Assembly (NCBI RefSeq): GCF_900110165.1 | Contig: NZ_FOCQ01000016.1 | Location: 1-64,000 of the forward strand | DNA: 64,000 bases | DNA from: Lihuaxuella thermophila | Lineage (GTDB): Bacteria; Bacillota; Bacilli; Thermoactinomycetales; Thermoactinomycetaceae | Reading direction: 5' to 3' | Shown here: piece after piece, positions 1 to 8,273 of the stretch | Position numbering within the stretch: the stretch's first letter is position 1 | Layout: every line of letters begins with the position of its first letter | Notes under the pieces: model-generated | What the model was told of the DNA's origin: nothing | Seen by the model: only the letters and a program-made list of their open reading frames with translations | Database searches by the model: none | Program-made: the position numbers and the translations under genes

Positions 1-79
1 CAGCAGACCACTTTCTTCTAGGCATAAGAAAAACCCCTTTCAACCCTATTCTATAATAACTTAGAGTTTGTCTGGGGTC

Positions 80-1744
80 TTATGGGGTCAGTATATCTAT
101 ATAATCAACCGTTCCATCTGGTTTTGGAACTACATACCCTTCTACTTCTATGTTTTTCCCGTCCGGTCCTTTAACTACAGCATTAAATTTAATCGGCTCA
201 ACATCTCCATTGGGAAGTGTAGAATATTGCAGTTTATGGCTCTGGAGATATTGATCTAATGCTTTTTCACCCATTTCATCAATCTGTTGTTCTGTGTAAT
301 GGGATGGATATACAGTTTTTGATATCACCTGTTCTTTTCTGGCGAGAGTTTTAGGATCTATACTATTTGGATCCGTATTCGGATCAATATTATTTTGCTG
401 CAATAGTTTCTGAGCTTTCTTTTGTTGCTTTTTTGACGCATTACCGGACTGTAACGTTTCTAAAGCTTTTTTTATGTTTTCGTATTTGTTTAAGGTTTTT
501 GGGTCATACCCAACTCTCCGCACTTCCACATTAAGGACACCGTTCTGATCTTTTTCAACCTTGTTGAAGTAGTAACCATCTTGTTTAACACGCTCTTTCA
601 TTTTTCTCCAATTATGAAGCCCGCCACCACTCCATTTCCCATTGTAAGGTGATTGAGGATCTGTTACTGTTTCTCCTTCATGTACATGTTTTTGCGTTTT
701 AGACGTTGTATATTTCAAGTTACATGCACAAGCAGAATTCGGTTTAAACCACTTCCCAGCTACCGACTCAATTTTGGCAGTTACTGTTTTTACTATAGGA
801 ATTTTGTTGGCTTGTTGGGCGATCGCAGGCCCGGCATAAGCGAATATACCAAAAGTTAAAGTACCGACAAGACCGGACGCTAACGCTTTTTTCCAGTCTA
901 TTTTTTTACCGCGCAGCCAGTCATCGGCTATACTCGTTACAACACCATCTACTGCTCCAAAAACCCCACCCTTAGTTGCTACCTTACTTAAAATTCCCCG
1001 AATTGGACCAGGAACCTTGGTGAGAATATTTTTTCCACCTGACACCAAACTTCCGATCACTCTTCTTGTTATAGGAGAACTCCCAATTGCAGTTATTATT
1101 TTTTTCCCAATTGAGGAGGCAACTTTCGTAAGAACTCCTCCAACTCCGAAACTCACTGCTCCCAGAATCCCACCAATTGCAGCTTCAAGGAATGTAGATT
1201 TATCGATCTTTCCGCCATTAAACAATATGCTTAACCCAAAGGATAGTCCCCAACCCAAAAGAATGGAAACACCAACACCTTGTGCTCCCGGAATAAACAA
1301 GCATACAACTCCGGCGACCACAACTGCTCCTGATATAATGTATTCTTTATTTTTCTTTGTCCATTCCCAAATATCAGAAACTGTTTGTTTTGTCCAATTC
1401 CAAGCACCAGATGCTTTGTCTTTTGTCCAATCCCATGCTTTTTCCCACCAACTCTTGGGCTTAGACTGGTTATCATTATTTTGGTGTTGATTATTTGTGG
1501 ATGGATCATTAGAAGATGACGTTCCATTTTCAAAAGGTTTTCCCTCCGGAAATGGCTTCCCTTCCGGAAAGGGTTTGGCTTCCGGAAACGGTTTGGCTTC
1601 CGGAAACGGTTTGGCCTCCGGAAACGGCTTTGCCTCTGGAAAGCTCGGTTCTGCTAATACAATATTTGTAAGTGTAAAAAGAGTAAAGAGGGTTATAAGC
1701 AGTGTCAGTAGAAAAACAAACCCTCCTTTTTTGTGGTGGAACAA
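80..1744 (-). CDS. Secreted FPEAKP-repeat protein with C-terminal EndoU-like nuclease domain (putative toxin)
   Basis: 554 aa. Residues 1-31 form a signal peptide ending VLA. Residues 32-74 are tandem FPEA/FPEG-KP hexapeptides, then an Asn/Gln-rich linker, then three 11-residue Trp-x-Trp repeats (about 101-133). A long Gly/Ala-rich hydrophobic pre-toxin segment (about 136-310) follows. The C-terminus (about 350-554) matches the bacterial EndoU pattern: KHVHEGE with His353/His355, GGLHN with His377, and a KTVYPSHYT motif with Lys476, compared with the family's usual K-S-TFFP-x-x-W. A Lys/Gln-rich insertion of about 60 residues separates the motifs. EndoU toxins cleave RNA. The TTG start is preceded by GGGGTGA at good spacing, and the paralogue at 3769-5370 also starts with TTG. 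Any downstream immunity gene would lie off the left edge. Secretion and the repeats are seen directly; toxin activity is inferred. Confidence 0.75.
   Translation of the reverse strand: MFHHKKGGFVFLLTLLITLFTLFTLTNIVLAEPSFPEAKPFPEAKPFPEAKPFPEAKPFPEGKPFPEGKPFENGTSSSNDPSTNNQHQNNDNQSKPKSWWEKAWDWTKDKASGAWNWTKQTVSDIWEWTKKNKEYIISGAVVVAGVVCLFIPGAQGVGVSILLGWGLSFGLSILFNGGKIDKSTFLEAAIGGILGAVSFGVGGVLTKVASSIGKKIITAIGSSPITRRVIGSLVSGGKNILTKVPGPIRGILSKVATKGGVFGAVDGVVTSIADDWLRGKKIDWKKALASGLVGTLTFGIFAYAGPAIAQQANKIPIVKTVTAKIESVAGKWFKPNSACACNLKYTTSKTQKHVHEGETVTDPQSPYNGKWSGGGLHNWRKMKERVKQDGYYFNKVEKDQNGVLNVEVRRVGYDPKTLNKYENIKKALETLQSGNASKKQQKKAQKLLQQNNIDPNTDPNSIDPKTLARKEQVISKTVYPSHYTEQQIDEMGEKALDQYLQSHKLQYSTLPNGDVEPIKFNAVVKGPDGKNIEVEGYVVPKPDGTVDYIDILTP
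1523..1651 (-). repeat. 18-bp tandem repeats encoding FPEAKP/FPEGKP
   Basis: Six near-perfect copies of an 18-bp unit plus one decayed unit (FENG) lie just after the signal-peptide codons. They encode FPEA four times and FPEG twice, each joined by KP. The mature N-terminus is therefore a proline-rich charged tract, plausibly a cell-wall-spanning or docking segment. The adjoining bases encoding LAEPSFPEA are almost identical to those in the two paralogous genes. Confidence 0.9.
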
Positions 1745-2138
1745 GTAACATCACCCCATTCAAGTTAGTTTTTCAGTGGAAAACTAACAATAAGCAGTAG
1801 CCCTATGTGAGATTCGTGTTAACCAAATTGTAAATTTGAGCTTCATTTAACTTTCTCCTCACGACAAACGCCCTAGCATCATTTAATAATTTAATTACTG
1901 CTTCTTTGATCATTTGGGACATATAAGTTGCCTGTGCCAGGAGCCACTATAATTGAGTAGATTTTGCCACCACATTTAAAAAATTCACATAGATAATAAT
2001 TCTATCGTTCTCTTACATTATAGTGTTCTTGATATTTGTTTCCTTTCCTTCCACAAACAACTAAACCCTAATTGGGAATTGCTAAAGTTATAGATCTTGT
2101 ATGGTCACGTCAAAAAAGGCTTTATTTATCAACAATGC
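1745..2138. other. AT-rich intergenic region upstream of the EndoU gene
   Basis: No convincing gene. The 60-80 bases next to the EndoU start codon resemble the leader of the lipase paralogue at 5371-5450: a shared ATTCAAG/GTTAGT-like stretch and similar bases around the Shine-Dalgarno site. This suggests the leader was duplicated with the gene. A minus-strand TATAAT-like hexamer near 2016-2021 has no good -35 box, so I do not call a promoter. Confidence 0.4.
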
Positions 2139-2501
2139 CTACAAAGATGGAGAGTTCTTCCTTATCCAAGGACGATGGGCGAGTAGTGCACCTAACAGTG
2201 TGATAATAATGGTCATGCTAATGACTGAGATGAAGTCAAAAAAGCTTGTTGCAAATTTCACTTCGAATATAGAGGCTATCAAAATATTTAAGAGACTGAA
2301 TACTGCACCAACGATTGCGGCTGTTACATATGGACGCGGATTTGCCCGACCCCCGGCATATCCAGCTAAACCATAAGTAAAAACAGCAAGCAATAAGTCG
2401 GTAATCGGGTTGTATAAAACACCAAACGCAATCGCTAAAAAGTTGATGACAACAAAGCCAGCCAGTCCCGATCCAACCGAGATGAGAACTCGTTTTGTCA
2501 T
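2139..2501 (-). CDS. Small integral membrane protein, possible partner of the secreted effectors
   Basis: 120 aa with about four hydrophobic segments (near residues 6-28, 32-48, 58-78, 88-108) and a short charged tail. I do not recognise the family. The ATG is preceded by AGGAGG at rather long spacing (about 13 bases). It lies between the lipase-type and EndoU-type exoprotein genes, where accessory or immunity genes are often found in polymorphic toxin loci, but nothing in the sequence proves that role. It could equally be a generic membrane protein of the YrzE/TIGR04086 kind. Confidence 0.6.
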   Translation of the reverse strand: MTKRVLISVGSGLAGFVVINFLAIAFGVLYNPITDLLLAVFTYGLAGYAGGRANPRPYVTAAIVGAVFSLLNILIASIFEVKFATSFFDFISVISMTIIITLLGALLAHRPWIRKNSPSL

Positions 2502-2656
2502 AATAATAGTGAAGCCTCCTCCATTATGTCCTTCTTTTTAACTACATTAACTTACATAAAATATAAACAAAATAACGAGAGGGATTGGTTAAACAATCCC
2601 CTCATACATCATTCCCATACTTTTTGGATTCATTTCCATTCAGTATTTCTCTGTTA

Positions 2657-3697
2657 TTAATTTGGGATATTAACAAAGTCCTCTTTTAAATCCTCAATCG
2701 ATTTATACTTCGATGGATTATCGATATATACACCCAGTCTGTTACGATAGTACTTATCAAATTTATCCTGATTTTTAATATTAATTTTTTCCTTGCTTTT
2801 ATTTAGCAGGGCTTCATCGTAATAATTAATTTCTAAATTTACTATCCGTATATCATTCTTCTCACAGTAATTGATAAATTTTAACACCTTTTCGAGCTCT
2901 TCATCCTGATTCTGATCAGTTACATTTTTAATGAGATAAATCGTCATCGTGTTGGTTATCTGATCTGGATGTGCTTTTCGCAACTCCCGATAACTTGGGA
3001 TTTTTTTTCCTGCAATCTCAGTCTCTATCCTATCTTTTACGGAAATACTGGTGCTAAAGTTCCAAAGGTGATCAAAGAACGTTGGTAAAACCGATTCCAA
3101 CTCTTCTTTTGAATCTCGGTCCCAGACTGATTCCAAATAGGTATCCAGAAAAGGATCAGAGCCTAATTTTGTGACCCCAAATACGATATCCGGGTCATTT
3201 TTGGGATAGGCATACATTCCATATTTATCAATGGCAGGAATATAGTTTGGTTTTTCCACAACAAACTCTTCATGATATTTATTTTCGAGATACTTCTTTG
3301 CTTCCTGTTGGATTTTCTTCTCTTCTTTCGACAATGCTAGACCACCTTCATCTGTTCCAGTCTGATCAAATGCGCAAGCGGAAGTAAAAAAAAGCAAATA
3401 GGCGACTACAATTGCAAGTCCCAACTTTACATATCTCCGTTCTCCCTCTAAAGGCGGGGCTGGTATACTTCCCTTTTGTTGTTTTACCGCTACAACAATC
3501 GCATCTACTAAACTCCATACCCATGCAACTACATAAAAAACAGCAAACAACGGATAGCCAGACGTTGCCATATTAAGAGACATAAACAGCAAAATAGCCG
3601 CGATAAAGCTGACTCCTTTTCCGTTTTGCCCATTGTATATCTGCCCAATACCAGGGAAAACAATGGACAATACCGTTGCTAAAATTACGTTTTTCAT
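2657..3697 (-). CDS. TM2-like membrane protein with extracytoplasmic domain
   Basis: 346 aa from an ATG preceded by a strong GGAGGAG; an in-frame ATG 15 bases upstream is less likely because it lies before that site. The N-terminus has a TM2-like pair of helices (the SIVFPGIGQIYNG signature, then about 40 hydrophobic residues). A third hydrophobic segment ends in LLFFTSAC, which looks like a lipoprotein signal peptide and lipobox fused behind the TM2 unit. The remaining roughly 230 residues are hydrophilic, Lys/Glu-rich and probably extracytoplasmic. It follows the lipase effector by about 70 bp in the same direction, so an immunity or accessory role is possible. I do not recognise the C-terminal domain. 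Confidence 0.65.
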   Translation of the reverse strand: MKNVILATVLSIVFPGIGQIYNGQNGKGVSFIAAILLFMSLNMATSGYPLFAVFYVVAWVWSLVDAIVVAVKQQKGSIPAPPLEGERRYVKLGLAIVVAYLLFFTSACAFDQTGTDEGGLALSKEEKKIQQEAKKYLENKYHEEFVVEKPNYIPAIDKYGMYAYPKNDPDIVFGVTKLGSDPFLDTYLESVWDRDSKEELESVLPTFFDHLWNFSTSISVKDRIETEIAGKKIPSYRELRKAHPDQITNTMTIYLIKNVTDQNQDEELEKVLKFINYCEKNDIRIVNLEINYYDEALLNKSKEKINIKNQDKFDKYYRNRLGVYIDNPSKYKSIEDLKEDFVNIPN

Positions 3698-3768
3698 CTG
3701 CTCCTCCTCCATAGGGAGAGTTGTTGGTTCATCCAGTGTATTTCACTATCCCCATCTCTCCATGTGGA

Positions 3769-5370
3769 TTATCGACTCGGTTGCTCTTTCATTAATTTCT
3801 CAATTTCACCAGAATATTTGTAAAAACTTGTTAGCCCATTCTTGCTACGTAATCCATGATACGGGTAACCTTTACGGGTATCATCGATAAAACCTAGCAG
3901 ACTATTAAGCGGTGTATTTTCCACTTTTCTCTCTTCACTGTAGTCATTCACACGTTTGGGTCCTTTTCCATCTCCTATTGTATAATAGCTGCCCGCGTGC
4001 TCGCTACGTGTGCCAATCAGGTCTCTTTCATCTGAGATATTTAGGATTAAATTATCGTAATAACCTTGCTGGTTAAATTTAACCTCATTTGGATGGAAGT
4101 TGACATTCGTTCTTGCTCGATACTCGTTGATTTTTATCTTTGCAATATTACCGGCTATATCCTCAATACTTCCAACTAAGCCTTTAAGGTAATCAATTGG
4201 TGTTGGACCGTAGGTAGTGCTCGGTTTAACCTCGAATTTTACAGGTGTGAATGGCAAATCCTGCTGTTTCAAGCCAGGAGCGTTTAAGGCAAGCGTCGGA
4301 ATTTTGTAATCAATAGCGGTACGCTGGACGATGTTCCCTCCCAGTGAATGGCCCACTTGCACCAATTGATAACCATGGAATTCTCGTTGTATCTCCTCAA
4401 TCAACTTTCTTGCAGATTGGTATTGATTCACTTCCCGATTAGGTATTCCAAATGTAAGTTGTGCATCATTAATGTAGTCCCATCCAGCATCGGTTCCACG
4501 AACGGCTATGACTACTTGCTTTGTCTTATAGTTCACAAATACTTTTGCTGCAAACCCATTTGCTTCTCCTGCTTCATTTTTCCTGATTCTCCAGCCTTGA
4601 TCTTCAAGTCTTTTAAAGATTTCGTCTGGATTGGTCCCATCGTTTCTTAAGTCATCCCAGTCATATGCAAGCTGGGCCATATCGGTCAAATCAGCTGGAT
4701 GAATGTTTACATCAGCTAATGTGCCGTAAGGTCGGGCAGTTGGGTCTTTATCTCCACCATCTATTCTTTTTGGACCAAATGCCATGTCGCGAAGAAAGAT
4801 TAGTTCTTTCACTGTTTTGATCGATGTCTCGATCGTCCAATTCCTTGCTGCGACTGCTTTACCAACTGTCCAGTCCTTAACAGCGACTGCTGTATTCTTT
4901 GTCCAATCCCACGCCGAGGATACTGTTCCTGTTGTCCAGGTCCATGCAGCCGAAATCGTATCTGATATCCAATTCCACGCACCGGATCCTGTCTCCGTTA
5001 TCCAGTCCCAAGCACCTGATATTGGATCAGTGATCCATTTTTCCCACCAACTTTTTGGTTTTTCTTCATTATTTTGATGTTGATCATATGTAACTTCATT
5101 ATTTATAGAAGAATTCCCATTGGGAAATGATTTTTCATCCGGAAATGGCTTTTGGTCTGGAAATGGCTTTGCCTCAGGAAACGGCTTTGCTTCTGGAAAC
5201 GGCTTTGCCTCAGGAAACGGCTTTGCTTCCGGAAATGGTATTGCTTCTGGAAATGGTATTGCTTCTGGAAAGCTCGGTTCTGCTAATGCAATATTGACAA
5301 GAGGCAAAAAAAGAAAGAGGGTCAAAAACATTCCAAGTAGAGCAGACCCTCTTGTTATTCGGTTGAACAA
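3769..5370 (-). CDS. Secreted FPEAKP-repeat protein with C-terminal lipase/phospholipase-like domain (putative effector)
   Basis: 533 aa. The signal peptide (1-30, ending ALA) is followed by nine FPEA/FPD/FPN hexapeptide units (31-85), a polar linker, and six exact-length 11-residue units with Trp-x-Trp (118-183). The C-terminal domain (about 215-530) is an alpha/beta hydrolase of the class 3 lipase type. It has a VIAVRGTD oxyanion region (about 288-294) and a GHSLGG nucleophile elbow with Ser342; Asp450 and His458 or His505 are candidate triad members. The start is TTG with AGGTGA upstream. It is a paralogue of the EndoU protein, with the same N-terminal half and a different catalytic end. 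The substrate is unknown; phospholipid is a guess from the family. Confidence 0.78.
   Translation of the reverse strand: MFNRITRGSALLGMFLTLFLFLPLVNIALAEPSFPEAIPFPEAIPFPEAKPFPEAKPFPEAKPFPEAKPFPDQKPFPDEKSFPNGNSSINNEVTYDQHQNNEEKPKSWWEKWITDPISGAWDWITETGSGAWNWISDTISAAWTWTTGTVSSAWDWTKNTAVAVKDWTVGKAVAARNWTIETSIKTVKELIFLRDMAFGPKRIDGGDKDPTARPYGTLADVNIHPADLTDMAQLAYDWDDLRNDGTNPDEIFKRLEDQGWRIRKNEAGEANGFAAKVFVNYKTKQVVIAVRGTDAGWDYINDAQLTFGIPNREVNQYQSARKLIEEIQREFHGYQLVQVGHSLGGNIVQRTAIDYKIPTLALNAPGLKQQDLPFTPVKFEVKPSTTYGPTPIDYLKGLVGSIEDIAGNIAKIKINEYRARTNVNFHPNEVKFNQQGYYDNLILNISDERDLIGTRSEHAGSYYTIGDGKGPKRVNDYSEERKVENTPLNSLLGFIDDTRKGYPYHGLRSKNGLTSFYKYSGEIEKLMKEQPSR
4822..5019 (-). repeat. Six tandem 11-residue Trp-x-Trp repeats
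   Basis: Residues 118-183 divide without gaps into six undecapeptides of the form S-G-A-W-x-W-(T/I)-x-x-T-x, the last two keeping only the second Trp. Three matching units occur in the EndoU protein (about 1346-1444). Eleven-residue periodicity with aromatic and Ala positions on one face is typical of long amphipathic helices that lie on membranes or form right-handed coiled coils. Confidence 0.85.
5116..5280 (-). repeat. 18-bp tandem repeats encoding FPEAKP-type hexapeptides
   Basis: Nine units, six FPEA followed by FPDQ, FPDE and FPNG, in the mature N-terminus of the lipase-type exoprotein. The units nearest the signal peptide are the most uniform and the distal ones are diverged. The pattern suggests growth by slippage and decay at one end. 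Confidence 0.9.
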
Positions 5371-5451
5371 ATAATCTCACCTCATTCAAGCTAGCTTTAC
5401 AACTGAAAAACCAACTATTCAAAATGAGTCTATACAAAGTACGTCAATCAT

Positions 5452-5859
5452 CTAAGGCATAAATTTATCGTCTAGAACCGGAACTTCAACCGATTTATTA
5501 TAGGTAAATGGTGCAAGACCACCCATGAATAATACTTCTATTTCCGTTTGTGCTTTCGCAACTACTTTATCACCACTTATATTAATAGAATAATTTTTTA
5601 AACGATAATGGTCTGATGTCCCAAACGAAGAAAGAAGCTGGGCCCTCCCTTTATTTACATCACCTGAATTAGCTGCGACCCTGGCTGCATCACGCAGTGC
5701 AGCCTGAGTATCCAGGACTGCCATACCTGCTAGTGCCATTTGCCAAACGACCATAAACATCATGATGAATAGTGGTAAAATTATTACAAACTCAATGGTT
5801 GAGGAACCTTTTTTATTTGAATGGATAACGCGAACCATCTTTTTTATCATATTTTTCAT
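5452..5859 (-). CDS. tadE: TadE-like pseudopilin
   Basis: 135 aa. The class III prepilin motif KKG-SSTIEF places Gly at the cleavage site and Glu at +5, followed by one hydrophobic helix (about 22-45). The helix leads into a LRDAARVAAN segment typical of TadE and a beta-rich periplasm-facing tail. It would be processed by the prepilin peptidase at 19521-19982 and act as a minor pilin. Fifteen bases separate it from the upstream TadG-like gene, and the ATG has AGGAGG upstream. Its prepilin motif is nearly the same as in the Flp pilin. Confidence 0.85.
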   Translation of the reverse strand: MKNMIKKMVRVIHSNKKGSSTIEFVIILPLFIMMFMVVWQMALAGMAVLDTQAALRDAARVAANSGDVNKGRAQLLSSFGTSDHYRLKNYSINISGDKVVAKAQTEIEVLFMGGLAPFTYNKSVEVPVLDDKFMP

Positions 5860-5874
5860 GTCGCCCTCCTAAGG

Positions 5875-6483
5875 TTAATACTCAATGACAATATCTCCTT
5901 CACTGATTCCTTTGAGGTAGATTCTCTTTGGTCCCGCTCCTTTTTCTTTCACTGTTTTTCCTGCAAAGTATTCCTTCAACAATAACGATTCAAAAGGGGC
6001 CTCAGCTTCTACCTCAACTCTGTCATTTACGGGCAGAACAATTCGACCGTGAGGTTTGCCACCGTTTTTCTGTACATAAGTTCTTACCGCGTTTGCAATT
6101 TCCCCTTCATGAGCTTTAATTACCCCTTTAACAAAATGGCTCATGATCAAGTGATTACCGTGAAACATATGTTCCAGCTTTTTTTCCATGGGAATTTCAT
6201 TCAAGTTTATATGATCCGGGAAAGCTTCCTGAAGCTTTGGGTCGTTTGGAAGATTATCTTTAATCCATTTATCTATTTCAGGCAGTAAAAGTTCATCTAT
6301 TTTTTTTGTCGCCGCAAAGCTTCCTGCGTCAGCGGCCGTTTGAGCAGTTGATTTACTAGCCCAAGCCAAACCCATACTTCCTAATAAAAGGAAAAAACCA
6401 ATAAAAACAGGTAAAGCACCTAACCAAGTAATAGTAATGTTTCCATTTTTATTTTTTAGTAAAGAGGAAAGCTTAATACACAT
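5875..6483 (-). CDS. TadG-like Flp pilus assembly protein
   Basis: 202 aa. The N-terminus has KNG-NITITW and a single hydrophobic helix (about 17-43), followed by a QTAADAGSFAATKK stretch that matches the Tad/TadG N-terminal domain pattern. The Glu at +5 found in Flp and TadE is absent, as is common in TadG-like proteins that are not processed as pilins. The rest is a hydrophilic exported domain without a recognisable VWA motif. Translationally close to tadE, with GAGGTGAGAAA before the ATG. Confidence 0.7.
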   Translation of the reverse strand: MCIKLSSLLKNKNGNITITWLGALPVFIGFFLLLGSMGLAWASKSTAQTAADAGSFAATKKIDELLLPEIDKWIKDNLPNDPKLQEAFPDHINLNEIPMEKKLEHMFHGNHLIMSHFVKGVIKAHEGEIANAVRTYVQKNGGKPHGRIVLPVNDRVEVEAEAPFESLLLKEYFAGKTVKEKGAGPKRIYLKGISEGDIVIEY

Positions 6484-6662
6484 TTTCTCACCTCACCTAA
6501 CGCAATATAGACCAAAATTAACCAATGAAAGAACAACTCTGTAGGCAACAGATTTTATAAAATCCTTCACCTCCAAAAAAGTAACCCATCCAATCATCAA
6601 CATGATAAAAAGATTGCAGGCAAAAGATACTTAAATTACAAACAGCCCTATATCGACAATGA

Positions 6663-7364
6663 CTATATTGAAAGTTCTTCGGTGTTCATATAATCAAAGT
6701 CTGTCCAATCCATATATAAGAGACTAATTATAATAATAAAGAGTGGCATAATTAGGCCGGAAAAAAATATCAGAATCAGGTTGAGAATAAAGAAAGAGTT
6801 TGAAAGAAGCATAAACCCAAACGATATGGTATAACTAACAAGAAAATCAATGATGGCAAATACAACCAACAACAGCATTAAACGAAAAAAATGTTGTTTA
6901 GCAAATAAGAATGATTGTTTTATCCCTTTAAACCAAACCATCTTATCGATAAGTGCAGCTTGGGCAATCCCTAAGGTAAAAACTAAGAATATAATGCCCG
7001 GAATGATAAACAGTAATGACCCTAATGAAATGAACAAAGCGGCAACCACAGACAGAAAGTAAATTGAGTATCCATGTTCCAATAATGGAGACCAGATCCT
7101 TCGAAAAGACACCATTCCTGATCTGGAGTCATTCAATACCAGCGCAATAAAAGGAATTTGCACAAGGGAAAAGGTTAATACTCCAAAAAAGATTTTTATC
7201 AGGGTGGGCCAAACAGGTACCAAAAAGACCGCCAAAGGCTCCTCAACATAGTGCATCAGAAATGTATATAACAGCCCAATCGGCACAGTAAAAAATAGAG
7301 TAATCAACAATATCTTAGTAAAATTATTTTTGTAGATCTCAAGGGATTCTCTTATAATCTCCAT
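6663..7364 (-). CDS. Polytopic membrane protein of unknown role in the Tad locus
   Basis: 233 aa with about six hydrophobic segments, starting MEIIRESLEIYKNNF. The start is an ATG preceded by GAGGTGA, which overlaps the stop of the upstream gene, so the two are probably translationally coupled; a start 57 bases further up would lie inside that gene. The pattern of paired helices with an LFIIPGIIFLV segment recalls bacterial DUF975/glycerophosphodiester-phosphodiesterase membrane-domain proteins. The assignment is loose. It lies between the unknown 269-aa gene and the pseudopilin genes. Confidence 0.6.
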   Translation of the reverse strand: MEIIRESLEIYKNNFTKILLITLFFTVPIGLLYTFLMHYVEEPLAVFLVPVWPTLIKIFFGVLTFSLVQIPFIALVLNDSRSGMVSFRRIWSPLLEHGYSIYFLSVVAALFISLGSLLFIIPGIIFLVFTLGIAQAALIDKMVWFKGIKQSFLFAKQHFFRLMLLLVVFAIIDFLVSYTISFGFMLLSNSFFILNLILIFFSGLIMPLFIIIISLLYMDWTDFDYMNTEELSI

Positions 7365-7374
7365 TTCTGTCACC

Positions 7375-8184
7375 TCATTTAGGATTGCGATACTTTTTAA
7401 GTATTGTATCTGCTTCATCATCCTGCTCCAAAGGCTTATCCACTTCTACCATTCTTTTTAGATCCTCCATCTCTTTAGCCTCTTGAGGATAGTGTGTTTT
7501 GGATAAGAAACCTTTATGGTGATGTCTAATGTAGGCCAATATGAGCCAGTCTTTTATGTTAAAAAGAGGGATAGCTGCAGACAGACCCTGGATCGCCTGC
7601 ACTCTGTCTCTTTCCGCTTCCAACTGGATGTTGTTTTGGTTGACTGCTGAACGAACCATGATGACATTGTAATTCCTCAGCGTATAATAATCCTCTTCTG
7701 TTACCAATTCTTTTTTATTTGTCCCGTCCGCAAAAGATATTGCTGATTTGACTACATTAGTTAACTGGTTTTGGTAGTAATTCATTTCATCAATCATGTG
7801 AATAAAGCTATCCACGGATTTAATAGTTACTGAGTCAAGCTTTGCTAAGTACTTATCCTTCATGTACATTAGAGCCTTTTGTAAACGTTTAAAAGCACCT
7901 GTTTTATAGGTGTTTACCCATCTTGTACCTGTTTTACCGATGTTACCACAAATCGTGTTATAACTTGGGGCAATTAGAGCTGGTTTGATAACTTCAGTTA
8001 ATTTCGGAACCGTCCCGTCCTCTTCAACTATAAGTCTCTCAGCATTCCCTTTAAACACAAAAGCATAATACGATTTTCCTCCTACATTTACTTTTGCAGG
8101 AAATACATCGTATTTATCATTGTTTGGATTGAACGGAGCAACAGCTTTATGAATGTGTGGTGGTAATGTGCTAACACTAATCAT
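7375..8184 (-). CDS. Unknown protein following a secreted FPEAKP paralogue
   Basis: 269 aa with no signal peptide and no motif I recognise. The N-terminal about 70 residues look like a compact beta-rich domain. A helical middle contains paired Lys/Asp-rich helices, then a short hydrophobic stretch (IPLFNIKDWLILAYI) and a His-rich turn, with a charged C-terminus. The ATG has GGAGG seven bases upstream. It is directly downstream of exoprotein 8274-9368 and coupled to the membrane gene 6663-7364, so it may be a cytosolic partner or immunity factor of that exoprotein. That is a positional inference only. Confidence 0.55.
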   Translation of the reverse strand: MISVSTLPPHIHKAVAPFNPNNDKYDVFPAKVNVGGKSYYAFVFKGNAERLIVEEDGTVPKLTEVIKPALIAPSYNTICGNIGKTGTRWVNTYKTGAFKRLQKALMYMKDKYLAKLDSVTIKSVDSFIHMIDEMNYYQNQLTNVVKSAISFADGTNKKELVTEEDYYTLRNYNVIMVRSAVNQNNIQLEAERDRVQAIQGLSAAIPLFNIKDWLILAYIRHHHKGFLSKTHYPQEAKEMEDLKRMVEVDKPLEQDDEADTILKKYRNPK

Positions 8185-8199
8185 CTTTTTTCCTCCATG

Positions 8200-8235
8200 A
8201 AATCAAGACCACTACTGTTTGTGTGGCCTTGATTT
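8200..8235 (-). terminator. Inverted repeat between the third exoprotein and the 269-aa gene
   Basis: Two 13-base arms (8200-8212 and 8223-8235) pair with one A/C mismatch around a 10-base loop. On the minus strand only three U residues follow, and the hairpin ends just before the Shine-Dalgarno site of the next gene. It could be a weak terminator, an mRNA processing site or a translation-control hairpin. Confidence 0.5.
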
Positions 8236-8273
8236 TTATAAACTTTCTTTTTCTTCATTTTGAGTTAAAATAC

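Noticed and set aside
5116-5280. Regular repeats that could be taken for a CRISPR array
   Set aside because: The 18-bp units are contiguous with no spacers and are in frame inside a coding sequence.
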